Part shown: piece after piece, positions 1-8,403 of the stretch
Layout: the number at the start of each line of letters is the position of its first letter
How positions within the stretch are numbered: position 1 is the first letter of the stretch
NCBI RefSeq assembly: GCF_900753045.1
Contig: NZ_CAADXO010000008.1
Location: 1 to 40,875, forward strand
Reading direction: 5' to 3'
Source of the DNA: an uncultured Phascolarctobacterium sp.
GTDB lineage: Bacteria > Bacillota > Negativicutes > Acidaminococcales > Acidaminococcaceae
Length of the DNA: 40,875 bases
The notes under the pieces: generated by a model
Seen by the model: only the letters and a program-made list of their open reading frames with translations
The model's database searches: none
What the model was told of the DNA's origin: nothing
Made by a program: the position numbers and the translations under genes

Positions 1-24
1 ATTTCAGAAGTGTGACAGTGAGAT

Positions 25-48
25 GAAAAAACGGCCTTCAAGGGCCGG
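25..48. terminator. hairpin with A/T tract, possible terminator at window edge
   Basis: A 5-bp GC stem (CGGCC at 32-36 pairs with GGCCG at 43-47) has six A on its left side, which becomes a T tract on the minus strand. It has the form of a minus-strand terminator, but no minus-strand gene lies immediately to its right. It may be the bidirectional end of a gene lying left of the window. Confidence 0.35.
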
Positions 49-86
49 TAATTTAGATAAGCTTTGGTATGAGGGGGCTTTTATTG

Positions 87-563
87 ATGGAACAGGCCAA
101 TCTTTTGGTTAATACACATTCGGCAGCAATTATCATTGTGCTGCTGCTTATTGTGTTGGTTGCGTTGGGCATGTGCTTCAGTCTTCAGGGAAGATTGAAT
201 AAGCTGCAAAAAAAATATGATTTCTTTACTCAGGGTAAGGAAGCCAACATTGATGTTGTACTGACGGATACGCTGCAGGAGCTGCATGCGCTGCAGAATG
301 AGCTGGCAACTTTGCAGGATGAGCATCAGAAGCTGCATGCACAGGTGCAGAACTGTCTGCAGAATATTAAGATTGTGCGTTACGATGCCTTTGATGCTAT
401 GGGCGGTGAAATGAGCTACTCCCTGCTGCTTACGGATGCGAATAATAAGGGTGTTATTATGACCAGCATTTACGGCAGAGAGGAAAGCCGCTGCTTTGCT
501 AAGGATATCGATAACGGTAAGTCCAGCTATCCGCTGGCAGAGGAAGAGCAAAGACTCTTGTAA
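87..563 (+). CDS. DUF4446 family membrane-anchored coiled-coil protein
   Basis: A 158-residue protein of unknown function that I recognise as DUF4446, common in Firmicutes. One N-terminal membrane segment (about residues 13-33) is followed by a predicted coiled coil rich in Leu, Gln and Glu (about 36-95). A compact C-terminal domain contains the family-like stretch VRYDAFDAMGGEMSYSLLLTD. The start at 87 is chosen because GAGGGGG at 71-77 lies nine bases before it; the longer frame from 69 would overlap that ribosome binding site. The gene stands alone and ends in a terminator. The biochemical role is not known to me. Confidence 0.85.
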   Translation: MEQANLLVNTHSAAIIIVLLLIVLVALGMCFSLQGRLNKLQKKYDFFTQGKEANIDVVLTDTLQELHALQNELATLQDEHQKLHAQVQNCLQNIKIVRYDAFDAMGGEMSYSLLLTDANNKGVIMTSIYGREESRCFAKDIDNGKSSYPLAEEEQRLL

Positions 564-587
564 TTAAAATAGTGATAGTGTAAGAAA

Positions 588-617
588 AATCCCGACAGGT
601 TGCTGTCGGGATTTTTT
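588..617. terminator. bidirectional intrinsic terminator
   Basis: A 10-bp stem (AATCCCGACA at 588-597 with its complement at 604-613) is followed by a run of T to 617 and preceded by A residues. It separates the convergent genes at 87-563 and 648-1061 and can serve both. Confidence 0.9.
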
Positions 618-647
618 GCTTTCAATTTTACAATTTCAATTTGGTGT

Positions 648-1061
648 TTACGCACCTTCAAACAGCCTCAGCAGAATAAACATGCTCTCGCCGAAGCAGA
701 GGTAGCGCAGCCAGGTGCGGGGATAGACAAAGCCCTCCTCGTCCTCGTCATAGGCACCGCTGATGCGGGCATGAATAGCGAAGGATTCCAAAGCTGCAAT
801 TACGAGCAGCAGAAAACCCGGTGTCCAGGTAGTATCGTGCAGCATCAGCCAGATGCAGTATAACAGAAAGAAAACATCCAGCAGGAAGTAAATGATAAAG
901 GTGGTGGCGCTGCCGTCGATAATAATGACCTGCTTGCGGCCGGGGTTGGCGCGGCGCTCGTCTAAAATTCGCGAAAAACGCTGCAGCAGATAGGCGATTT
1001 TGTGGGAATGAATAAAATGAAACATGCGCACACATAAGAAAAATAAAGCAATAAAGTTCAT
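648..1061 (-). CDS. small integral membrane protein of unknown function
   Basis: A 137-residue protein with hydrophobic segments near residues 2-18, 48-75 and 78-95, and a charged stretch DEDEEG near residue 110. I do not recognise the family. The start at 1061 is supported by AGAGG shortly before the ATG; the longer frame reaching 1178 runs into the likely promoter, where minus-strand TATAAT-like sequences occur at 1123-1133. It is convergent with the DUF4446 gene and appears monocistronic. Confidence 0.7.
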   Translation of the reverse strand: MNFIALFFLCVRMFHFIHSHKIAYLLQRFSRILDERRANPGRKQVIIIDGSATTFIIYFLLDVFFLLYCIWLMLHDTTWTPGFLLLVIAALESFAIHARISGAYDEDEEGFVYPRTWLRYLCFGESMFILLRLFEGA

Positions 1062-1303
1062 AAATACCTCTCGTTCTATGAATAGTTTGGCCTGTATTTG
1101 TAAAGCCAAGTAATTCTTCTGCATTATATTATACACTATCTGCAGGCGGAGCGCTATAAAGGCAGCAAGAAGACACAAAAGCTACAAAGTTTTCTTGGAA
1201 AGCACAAAAATACTAAAATAATAAACGCAAAAATAGAAAACATAAAAAATGTATCAGTTTATGTGTAAAACACTCATGTATACAATGAACATGAAAAAAT
1301 TCG

Positions 1304-1333
1304 TTGACAAAAGTGTAATATAACAGCTATAAT
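1304..1333 (+). promoter_or_regulatory. sigma70-type promoter of the branched-chain amino acid uptake unit
   Basis: A consensus -35 TTGACA (1304-1309) and consensus -10 TATAAT (1328-1333) are separated by 18 bp. The start codon of the first lipoprotein gene is about 95 bases downstream, so the transcript has a leader of roughly 85 bases. Confidence 0.8.
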
Positions 1334-1350
1334 TGGTTACATAAAGTTGC

Positions 1351-1407
1351 TGGGATAGTGGTTGAATCTGAGAACACTCCCGGTACTGTGTTTTATATTT
1401 TATTTTT
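1351..1407 (+). promoter_or_regulatory. leader hairpin followed by a U-rich tract, possible attenuator
   Basis: In the leader, GGG (1352-1354) and AGTG (1357-1360) pair with CACT (1375-1378) and CCC (1379-1381), leaving a two-base bulge. A U-rich stretch follows at about 1388-1407. This could be a weak attenuator or a 5-prime stabilising hairpin. No known riboswitch consensus was recognised. Confidence 0.4.
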
Positions 1408-1427
1408 AAGGGAAAGAAGGACTCAAA

Positions 1428-2600
1428 ATGAAAAAATGGAAGAAATTCGCATCAGCGGCTATGGCTGCTATGATGTGCGCCGCATTGCTCACAGGCTGTG
1501 GCGGAGAAAAGAAACAAGCTGATACCGGAGATACTATTAAGGTTGGCGCAGCATTCGAATTAACCGGTAATGTTGCTAACTACGGTAAATCCATCAACGA
1601 AGGCTTCAAGCTGGCTGTAGACGAACTCAATAAAAACGGCGGCGTGAACGGTAAAAAAATCAGCGTAGTTGAAAGCGATAACAAATCTGAGCCGGCTGAA
1701 TCCGGTAACGCTGTAACCAAGCTGATTACCCAAGATAAGGTAGTTGCAATTGTCGGTCCTGCAACCAGCGGTTGCGTAAACGCTGCAACTCCTATCACTA
1801 CTGCAAATAAGATTCCTCATATTGCTCCGGCTGCTACCGCACCGAGCATTACCGTAGAAAACGGCAAGGTAAAGGATTTCGTATTCCGTGCCTGCTTCAT
1901 CGACCCGTTCCAAGGTCAGGTAATGGCAGTATTTGCCGATAAAACTCTGAAGGTTAAAAACGTAGCTATTTTCTACGATTCCTCCAGTGACTATTCCAAA
2001 GGCTTAGCAGAAGTATTCCAAAAAACCTTGGAAGGCAAAGGCGGCAAAATTGTTGCTAAGGAAGCTTTCCTGGGCAAGGACGTTGACTTCAAATCCGCTC
2101 TGACTAAACTTAAAGCATCCAATCCGGAAGCAATTTACGTTCCCGGTTACTATGAAGAAGTTTCCAAGATTATCAAACAAGCTCGCGAAATCGGCATTAC
2201 CTGCCCGATGCTGGGCTCCGATGGCTGGGAAAGCCCGAAACTTGCTGAAATCGCCGGTAAAGATGCTCTGAAGGGTTGCTACTATGTAAGTGCTTTCAAT
2301 GCTAAAGACGAAGACAAATCCGTTCAGGACTTCATTAAGAAATTTAAAGAAAAATATCAAAAAGATCCTGATATCTTCGCAATGCAAGGCTACAATGCAG
2401 GCCTGATCCTGGCAGATGCTCTGAAACGCGCAGGCACCACTGATGGCACCAAACTGGCTAAAGCAATTGCTGAAACCAAAGACCTGTCGGTTGCAAGCGG
2501 CAAGCTCACCTTTGATGCTAACCACAACCCGGTAATGCCTGCACTGATTATCGGCCTGAAATCCGGTACTCCGACTCTGGTTGAAAAAATCAGCCTGTAA
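1428..2600 (+). CDS. livJ: branched-chain amino acid ABC transporter substrate-binding lipoprotein (first paralog)
   Basis: A 390-residue periplasmic-binding protein of the LivJ/LivK type. The signal peptide ends in a lipobox (LTGC, Cys about residue 24), so the mature protein should be membrane-anchored. The mature part starts with IKVGAAFELTG, typical of Leu/Ile/Val-binding Peripla_BP_6 proteins, and continues through the family hallmarks IVGPATSG and DPFQGQV to the C-terminal lobe. A good ribosome site (GAAAGAAGG) precedes the ATG. It heads the uptake unit. The very similar gene at 2763 is a tandem duplicate, so the two proteins may differ in ligand. Ligand identity cannot be read from sequence; related proteins also bind amides or aromatic acids. 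Confidence 0.9.
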   Translation: MKKWKKFASAAMAAMMCAALLTGCGGEKKQADTGDTIKVGAAFELTGNVANYGKSINEGFKLAVDELNKNGGVNGKKISVVESDNKSEPAESGNAVTKLITQDKVVAIVGPATSGCVNAATPITTANKIPHIAPAATAPSITVENGKVKDFVFRACFIDPFQGQVMAVFADKTLKVKNVAIFYDSSSDYSKGLAEVFQKTLEGKGGKIVAKEAFLGKDVDFKSALTKLKASNPEAIYVPGYYEEVSKIIKQAREIGITCPMLGSDGWESPKLAEIAGKDALKGCYYVSAFNAKDEDKSVQDFIKKFKEKYQKDPDIFAMQGYNAGLILADALKRAGTTDGTKLAKAIAETKDLSVASGKLTFDANHNPVMPALIIGLKSGTPTLVEKISL

Positions 2601-2695
2601 TTGCTAATAAAAAAATAAACATAAAAAATTCTACAAGTAAATATCAGAAAGTACAACAAGACTTCTGTTCCATGGGTTATTTATTAAGTTAGACC

Positions 2696-2718
2696 GGGCG
2701 CGTCTACCAGATGCGCCC
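2696..2718 (+). other. intercistronic stable hairpin without T tract
   Basis: A 10-bp stem with a three-base ACC loop (2696-2705 with 2709-2718, one G-T pair) lies between the two lipoprotein genes. No T run follows, so it is more likely an mRNA stabilising or processing element than a terminator. It would protect the upstream message and give uneven amounts of the two binding proteins. Confidence 0.6.
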
Positions 2719-2762
2719 TCTATAAAAAATATATTTTATTTATTTCTGAGGGGGAATAAACC

Positions 2763-3938
2763 ATGAAAAGAGTATCTAAATTGTTATCTGTACTAGCAGC
2801 CGGCGCTGTATTTATGGGCGCACTGACAGGCTGCGGAGGCGGCTCCAAAGGAGCTGACGGCGATACCATTAAGGTAGGCGGTTTGTTGGAAATGACCGGC
2901 GGCAGCGCATCCTTTGGTATTTCCGGTAAAAACGGTATCGACCTGGCACTGAAAAAAATAAATGAAAAAGGTGTGCTGGGCGGCAAAAAACTTTCTTTGG
3001 TTGTTGCTGATACCAAATCTGAAGCCTCCGAAGCAACTAACGGTATGCAAAAGCTGATTTCTCAGGATAAGGTTGTAGCAGTAATCGGTCCTAACCAATC
3101 CTCTGCTGTAATCGCATCCGGTGCAATCAACAACGGTGCTAAGGTTGTAGATATTACACCTATGGGCACTAACCCGGACGTTACCGTTGATCCGAAAACT
3201 AAACAGGTTAAACCCTACAGCTTCCGTACCTGCTTTATTGATCCGTTCCAGGGTACTGTAATGGCAAGCTTTGCTTCCAATGAACTGAAAGTGAAGAAGG
3301 CTGCTATCTATATCGATAATACAAGTGACTACGCTAAAGGTTTGGCACAGTTCTTCAAAGAGAACTTTGTTAAAAACGGCGGTCAGGTTGTAATTGAAGA
3401 AGCTTATCTGCAAAAAGATACTGACTTTAAATCTACTTTGACCAAAATCAAAGCTGCACAACCTGATTTCATCTACATCCCCGGTTACTACCAGGAGGTT
3501 GGCCTGATTGTTAAACAAGCTCGTGAGATGGGCATCACCGTTCCTATGGCAGGCGGCGACGGCTGGGATAGCGCTAAGCTTCCTGAAATTGCCGGCAAAG
3601 CTGCTCTGGAAAACACCTTCTTCTCCAGCCTGTATTCTCCGGACGATACCTCTGATCTGAACAAAGAATTCGTAGCTGAATACAAAAAAGCTTACAACAC
3701 CAACCCGGATGTATTTGCAGCATTGGCATATGATTCCACTCTGCTGGTTGCTAAAGCAATCGAAGACGCAGGCAGTGCCGATCCGGCTAAAATTGCTGAA
3801 GCAATGGCTAAGATTAAAGGCTTTAAGGGTGTATCCGGTGAAGTAACCTTTAACGAAGAGCACAACCCAATCAAGAGTGCTGTAATTATCGAACATAAAG
3901 ATGGCAAACAAACCTTTAAAACTAAAGTTAATCCCTGA
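2763..3938 (+). CDS. livJ: branched-chain amino acid ABC transporter substrate-binding lipoprotein (second paralog)
   Basis: A 391-residue LivJ-type binding lipoprotein, collinear with the protein at 1428-2600. It has a lipobox (LTGC, Cys about residue 24), then IKVGGLLEMTGG, AVIGPNQSS and DPFQGTVM at matching positions. Differences cluster in the segments that line the ligand cleft of this fold, for example GPNQSS here against GPATSG in the first copy, which suggests a changed ligand range. The start follows a GAGGGGG site. A terminator-like hairpin downstream separates it from the permease genes, consistent with binding protein being made in excess over permease. Confidence 0.9.
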   Translation: MKRVSKLLSVLAAGAVFMGALTGCGGGSKGADGDTIKVGGLLEMTGGSASFGISGKNGIDLALKKINEKGVLGGKKLSLVVADTKSEASEATNGMQKLISQDKVVAVIGPNQSSAVIASGAINNGAKVVDITPMGTNPDVTVDPKTKQVKPYSFRTCFIDPFQGTVMASFASNELKVKKAAIYIDNTSDYAKGLAQFFKENFVKNGGQVVIEEAYLQKDTDFKSTLTKIKAAQPDFIYIPGYYQEVGLIVKQAREMGITVPMAGGDGWDSAKLPEIAGKAALENTFFSSLYSPDDTSDLNKEFVAEYKKAYNTNPDVFAALAYDSTLLVAKAIEDAGSADPAKIAEAMAKIKGFKGVSGEVTFNEEHNPIKSAVIIEHKDGKQTFKTKVNP

Positions 3939-3974
3939 TAGTTTACATTAGTAGTTAATCTGATTAAATCAACG

Positions 3975-4008
3975 AGGCTGTTGTTTTGCGTAGCAACAGC
4001 CTTTTCCT
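3975..4008 (+). terminator. intra-operon terminator/attenuator before livH
   Basis: A 9-bp stem (AGGCTGTTG at 3975-3983, CAACAGCCT at 3994-4002) is followed by TTTTCCTTT. A second small hairpin (GTAAGC at 4013-4018 with GCTTAC at 4026-4031) lies just after it. Partial termination here would lower livHMGF relative to the binding proteins. Confidence 0.7.
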
Positions 4009-4063
4009 TTAAGTAAGCATGTCTCGCTTACATAAATCTTTGAAATCTCTAGGGAGGTAAATT

Positions 4064-4954
4064 ATGGAGACTTTGATCCATCAGTTTTTTCAGCAGCTGA
4101 TAAATGGTGTATCTCTCGGCAGTATCTACGCATTGATCGCCTTGGGTTATACCATGATCTACGGCATCATTAAGCTGATAAACTTTGCTCATGGCGATAT
4201 TTATATGTTGGGTGCCTATTTTGGCTTCTTCGCTACTACCCAATTAGGCTTGCCGTTCATTCCGGCAATTATTTTCTCGATGGCAGGCGCTGCTATCGCA
4301 GGTATTATTATCGAACGTGTTGCGTATCGCCCCATGCGTAATGCACCGCGTATCGCAATTTTGATTACTGCAATTGGCGTATCCTTCTTCCTGGAATACA
4401 GCATGATTTTGCTGGTTTCTCCGCAACCGAGAACCTTCCCCGCTGTATTCGGCGCTACAGTATATCACCTTGGACCACTGGTTGCTAACAGTCAGCAGCT
4501 GGTTATCCTGTTGAGCGCTATTATCCTGATGGCTGTTCTTACCTATATCGTAAATAAAACTAAAGCCGGCAAGGCTATGCGTGCTGTATCTTATGATGCT
4601 GACGCTGCAAGGCTGATGGGCATCAACATTGACCGTGTAATTTCCACTACCTTTGCGCTTGGCAGTGCTTTGGCAGCAGCAGGCGGCGTGCTGGTAGGTG
4701 TTTACTATAACTCTATTGACCCGCTGATGGGCATGATGCCCGGTCTTAAAGCCTTCGTTGCCGCAGTTCTCGGTGGTATCGGTATTATCCCCGGTGCTAT
4801 GATCGGCGGTATTATCCTGGGCGTTGTAGAAGCAATGGTCAGCGGATTTATTTCCTCTACCTTCCGTGATGCGGCAGCATTCGGTATTTTGATTATCATC
4901 TTACTTTATAAACCTTCCGGCTTATTAGGCAAGAATGTTCGTGAGAAAGTCTGA
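4064..4954 (+). CDS. livH: branched-chain amino acid ABC transporter permease LivH
   Basis: A 296-residue inner membrane permease of the LivH family with about eight hydrophobic segments. Family landmarks are NGVSLGSIYALIALGYTMIYG at the N-terminus, KLINFAHGDIYMLGAY, the conserved permease loop near DADAARLMGINIDRVI, and GGIGIIPGAMIGG. The start follows a strong AGGGAGG site. It forms the transport channel with LivM and is energised by LivG and LivF. The downstream livM starts 11 bases after its stop. Confidence 0.93.
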   Translation: METLIHQFFQQLINGVSLGSIYALIALGYTMIYGIIKLINFAHGDIYMLGAYFGFFATTQLGLPFIPAIIFSMAGAAIAGIIIERVAYRPMRNAPRIAILITAIGVSFFLEYSMILLVSPQPRTFPAVFGATVYHLGPLVANSQQLVILLSAIILMAVLTYIVNKTKAGKAMRAVSYDADAARLMGINIDRVISTTFALGSALAAAGGVLVGVYYNSIDPLMGMMPGLKAFVAAVLGGIGIIPGAMIGGIILGVVEAMVSGFISSTFRDAAAFGILIIILLYKPSGLLGKNVREKV

Positions 4955-4965
4955 GGTGACATGGT

Positions 4966-5925
4966 ATGAATGCAATTAGAAAATTTGATTTAAAAGCCAT
5001 TGTTGCCTGCGTTATCGTTTTTGGTATCGTACAAGGCCTGCTCTTTGGCGAAATTATCGGTCCCTTCTGGGAGCTGAATATTATCCTTATCTGCATCAAC
5101 ATTATTCTTGCAGTCAGCCTGAACCTGATTAATGGTTATACCGGTCAGTTCTCTATCGGTCATGCCGGCTTCATGGCAGTCGGTGCTTATACCAGCGCTA
5201 TTATGACAGTTAAGCTGGGCTTCCCCTTTGAGGCAGGCTTGGTTGTAGCAACCCTGGCTGCAGGCCTGTTGGGCTTTTTGATTGGCCTGCCGACGCTTCG
5301 CCTTGATGGTGACTATCTGGCAATCGCCACCTTGGGCTTAGGCGAAATTATCCGTATCTGCATCTTGAACATTGATTATGTCGGCGGTGCATCCGGTTTG
5401 ATGGGTATTCCCCGTATGACCAATTTCGCGTATACCTTCTGGATTATGATAGCTATCATCTTCTTCATCAAGAACTTTAAAAACTCTTCCTATGGCCGTT
5501 GCTGCCTGGCAATCCGTGAAAATGAGATTGCTGCAGATACCATGGGTATCAACACTACCAAATATAAAGTAATGGCGTTCACCTTCGGTGCTGCTTTTGC
5601 CGGTACTGCAGGCGCACTCTTCAGCCACTACTTCTTCCTGGCGCATCCTGCGTCCTTCACCTTCATGCGTTCCTTCGATATTCTGACCATGGTTGTTTTG
5701 GGCGGTCTTGGCTCTATGACCGGTGCGATTACCGGTGCAACACTGTTGACCTTCATTTCCGCTTACTTGTCGGATTACCCGGAATGGCGTATGATTATCT
5801 ATTCCGTTACTATGATTATCCTGATGCTGTACCGTCCGCAAGGCTTGTTCGGCAGCAAGGAATTGAGCTTGAAAATGTTTAAATTAGGAGGTAAGGACAA
5901 TGGCAGAACTGCTGAAGGTAGATAA
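4966..5925 (+). CDS. livM: branched-chain amino acid ABC transporter permease LivM
   Basis: A 319-residue LivM-type permease with multiple membrane spans. Landmarks include NLINGYTGQFSIGHAGFMAVGAY, LRLDGDYLAIATLGLGEI and VLGGLGSMTGAITGA. A Gly/Lys/Arg-rich tail ends the protein. The livG start and its ribosome site lie inside the last codons, a 26-base overlap that implies translational coupling. Partner of LivH in the channel. Confidence 0.93.
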   Translation: MNAIRKFDLKAIVACVIVFGIVQGLLFGEIIGPFWELNIILICINIILAVSLNLINGYTGQFSIGHAGFMAVGAYTSAIMTVKLGFPFEAGLVVATLAAGLLGFLIGLPTLRLDGDYLAIATLGLGEIIRICILNIDYVGGASGLMGIPRMTNFAYTFWIMIAIIFFIKNFKNSSYGRCCLAIRENEIAADTMGINTTKYKVMAFTFGAAFAGTAGALFSHYFFLAHPASFTFMRSFDILTMVVLGGLGSMTGAITGATLLTFISAYLSDYPEWRMIIYSVTMIILMLYRPQGLFGSKELSLKMFKLGGKDNGRTAEGR

Positions 5926-6673
5926 TGTATCCATGGTTTTCGGCGGCCTGCGTGCCGTTTCCAATCTTTCCATGCATATCGACGAGGGAGAGCTGATTGG
6001 CCTTATCGGTCCTAACGGTGCCGGCAAGACAACAGCCTTCAATATGATTACCGGTGTATATACACCGACTGAAGGCAAGGTATATTTTAACGGTCAGCAA
6101 AGCAGCGGTAAAAAATCTTACCAGGTTACACAGATGGGTATGGCGCGTACATTCCAGAATATCCGTCTGTTCTCTGAGCTGAGCGTTATCGACAATGTAA
6201 AAATTGCTTATAATATGCACGTAACCTATAATCTGGCTGATGCTATTGTCCGTGATGGCAAATATCTCAGCGAAGAAGAATATATTACACAAAAGGCTCT
6301 TGATTTGCTGAAAATTTTCCATCTGGAAGAAGAAGCACATGAGGTAGCAAAGAACCTGCCTTATGGCAAGCAGCGCCGTCTGGAAATTGCACGTGCTCTG
6401 GCTACTGAGCCAAAGCTGTTGCTGCTGGACGAGCCTGCAGCCGGCATGAACCCGCAGGAAACCAAAGAGCTGATGGAAATGATTCGCTGGATTCGTAAGG
6501 AATTTAATCTTTCCATTCTGCTGATTGAGCATGATATGGGCCTGGTAATGGGTGTCTGCGAGCGTATTTACGTACTGGAATATGGCATGAAGATTGCCGA
6601 AGGTACTCCGGAAGAAATTAAACACAACAAGCGCGTTATTGAAGCATACTTGGGCGAGGAGGTTATCAACTGA
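5900..6673 (+). CDS. livG: branched-chain amino acid ABC transporter ATP-binding protein LivG
   Basis: A 257-residue ABC ATPase. It carries Walker A GPNGAGKT (about residues 37-44), a signature region LPYGKQRRLEIARAL in which the Tyr-Gly variant typical of LivG replaces Ser-Gly, Walker B LLLLDEPAAGMNP, and the switch His in LLIEHDMG. The start has AGGAGG seven bases upstream inside livM. The stop overlaps the livF start by one base (TGATG). Confidence 0.93.
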   Translation: MAELLKVDNVSMVFGGLRAVSNLSMHIDEGELIGLIGPNGAGKTTAFNMITGVYTPTEGKVYFNGQQSSGKKSYQVTQMGMARTFQNIRLFSELSVIDNVKIAYNMHVTYNLADAIVRDGKYLSEEEYITQKALDLLKIFHLEEEAHEVAKNLPYGKQRRLEIARALATEPKLLLLDEPAAGMNPQETKELMEMIRWIRKEFNLSILLIEHDMGLVMGVCERIYVLEYGMKIAEGTPEEIKHNKRVIEAYLGEEVIN

Positions 6674-7377
6674 TGTTAACTGTTGAAGATATCAATGTAT
6701 ATTATGGCGCAATTCACGCTATCAAAGGTATCAGCCTCGATGTTCCCGATGGTGAAATCGTAGCGCTGATCGGTTCCAACGGTGCCGGTAAATCTACCAC
6801 ATTGCGCACCATTTCCGGTCTGATGAAACCGAAGACCGGTAAAATCTTATATGAAGGTCATGATATTGCCGGTGTACCGGCGCATAAAATTGTCGGCATG
6901 GGCCTGTGCCAGGTTCCTGAGGGCCGTCATGTTTTTGCCAATATGACTGTTCTGGAAAACCTGGAGTTGGGCGCTTATCTGCGTAAGGACAAGGACGGAA
7001 TTGCCAAGGATATGGATGAGGTTTTTAAAAAATTCCCGCGTCTGCTGGAACGTAAGGATCAGCTTTCCGGTACGCTTTCCGGTGGCGAGCAGCAGATGCT
7101 GGCTATGGGCCGTGCGCTGATGAGCCGTCCGAAGCTGTTGCTGTTGGACGAGCCTTCTATGGGTCTTGCCCCCTTGCTTGTAAAGGAAATTTTTAATATA
7201 ATAAAGGAAATCAACGAGAGCGGCACTACTGTTCTGTTGGTTGAGCAGAACGCTAATATGGCGCTGTCCATCGCTGATAAGGCGTATGTTCTGGAAACAG
7301 GACGTATTACCCTGAGCGGTACAGCTAAGGAGCTGGCAAGCAGCGAGGCTGTTCGCAAAGCATACCTCGGCGGCTGA
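6673..7377 (+). CDS. livF: branched-chain amino acid ABC transporter ATP-binding protein LivF
   Basis: A 234-residue ABC ATPase of the LivF type with Walker A GSNGAGKST, the LivF-typical CQVPEGRHVFANMTVLENL, signature LSGGEQQMLAMGRAL and Walker B LLLLDEPSMGLAP. It forms the ATPase pair with LivG. No terminator is visible after it, so the CBS-ACT and DUF951 genes that follow may be on the same message. Confidence 0.93.
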   Translation: MLTVEDINVYYGAIHAIKGISLDVPDGEIVALIGSNGAGKSTTLRTISGLMKPKTGKILYEGHDIAGVPAHKIVGMGLCQVPEGRHVFANMTVLENLELGAYLRKDKDGIAKDMDEVFKKFPRLLERKDQLSGTLSGGEQQMLAMGRALMSRPKLLLLDEPSMGLAPLLVKEIFNIIKEINESGTTVLLVEQNANMALSIADKAYVLETGRITLSGTAKELASSEAVRKAYLGG

Positions 7378-7474
7378 TTAATATATATGCGTCGGGTTGC
7401 TTCATAGCTGCCTTAAAGTGAAAATGATTATATTAAAATGATTGTGTTCTATAGTCAAAGGAGGTAAAACTCAT

Positions 7475-8134
7475 ATGTTAGTAAAAGATATTATGACTGA
7501 ACCTGTTGTTACCATACGTGAGGATCAATCCATTTTGGAAGCACGCGAAATTATGCGCGGCAAAAGACTGATCAGCCTGCCGGTTGTAGATGATATGCAG
7601 CGCGTACGCGGCATTATTACCAGTGATGATATCGGCAAAGCTTCTCCCAGTGACAGCAGTACTCTTTCCCGTTATGAGGCTAATTATCTGCTGGGACGCC
7701 TGAAGGTTAAGGATGTTATGAAGCGTTCCGTTATAAGCGTTGAAGCGGATGATACTATTGAATATGTTGCCTACAAACTGTATAAATACAGAGTTAACGC
7801 TCTGCCGGTTGTTAATCAGGAGAATAAGCTTTGCGGTATTGTTTCCCGCAGCGATATCTTCCGTTCTATCGTAGAAATTATGGGCATGAACCGCAACTGC
7901 CTGCGTATTACTATCGAAGCACCCGATAAGGTTGGTGTTGTTGCGGAAATCTCCAACATTATGAAGGAAGACGGCATTAATATTATTTCTCTGGTTACCA
8001 AGCAAAATGGTGATGGTACCGCTGAAGTTACCATTCGTGCCGCTCTCAATAATAACGGTATGGATATCATTGAGCAAATCCGTGAAGCCGGCTATGAGGT
8101 AAGCGACGTAATGACTTTGGACGGTATTGAATAA
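7475..8134 (+). CDS. CBS-pair and ACT domain protein (AcuB-like)
   Basis: A 219-residue cytoplasmic regulator-type protein. Two CBS motifs (about residues 3-60 and 77-135) precede a C-terminal ACT domain (about 143-215, starting LRITIEAPDKVGVVAEI). This is the domain order of Bacillus AcuB. CBS pairs usually bind adenine nucleotides and ACT domains often bind amino acids. The start at 7475 is set by AAAGGAGG at 7458-7465; a TTG-initiated extension to 7442 would contain that site. Its place directly behind livF, and the one-base overlap with the next gene, suggest a role linked to branched-chain amino acid status. That link is inference. Confidence 0.85.
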   Translation: MLVKDIMTEPVVTIREDQSILEAREIMRGKRLISLPVVDDMQRVRGIITSDDIGKASPSDSSTLSRYEANYLLGRLKVKDVMKRSVISVEADDTIEYVAYKLYKYRVNALPVVNQENKLCGIVSRSDIFRSIVEIMGMNRNCLRITIEAPDKVGVVAEISNIMKEDGINIISLVTKQNGDGTAEVTIRAALNNNGMDIIEQIREAGYEVSDVMTLDGIE

Positions 8135-8340
8135 TGCTTTCCGGTAAGGATGTTAATGTAGGCGATATCGTCAAAATGAAAAAGGCTCATCCCTGTGGCA
8201 GTGATGAGTGGGAAATTACCCGTACGGGTATGGACTTTGGCATGAAATGCTGTGGTTGCGGACATTTTGTGATGTTGGCGCGTACTAAGTTCGAAAAAGC
8301 TGCGAAGGCGGTTGTGAAGAGCGCTGAAGCGGAAAAGTAA
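8134..8340 (+). CDS. DUF951 family protein
   Basis: A 68-residue basic protein matching DUF951, a small Firmicute family often found near chromosome-partition and translation genes. Visible hallmarks are VGDIVKMKKAHPCG near the N-terminus, WEITRTGMDFGMKC and a CCGCG cluster that could bind metal. Its ATG overlaps the upstream stop (TAATG), so it is translationally coupled to the CBS-ACT gene. The function is not established. Confidence 0.85.
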   Translation: MLSGKDVNVGDIVKMKKAHPCGSDEWEITRTGMDFGMKCCGCGHFVMLARTKFEKAAKAVVKSAEAEK

Positions 8341-8360
8341 AAGTTTATATGGAAGTTTGC

Positions 8361-8403
8361 AAACGCTCCTTTGCTGCCGTCGGGTAGCAGGGGAGCGTTT
8401 TTG
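8361..8403 (+). terminator. intrinsic terminator of the liv/CBS-ACT/DUF951 unit
   Basis: AAACGCTCC (8361-8369) pairs with GGAGCGTTT (8392-8400), with an additional inner stem, and is followed by T residues. It is the first strong terminator after livF. Confidence 0.85.

Noticed and set aside
2793..3911. Long minus-strand open frame (372 codons) opposite the second lipoprotein gene
   Set aside because: Cys/Phe-rich shadow of a highly expressed gene on the other strand; no ribosome site and no protein-like domain.
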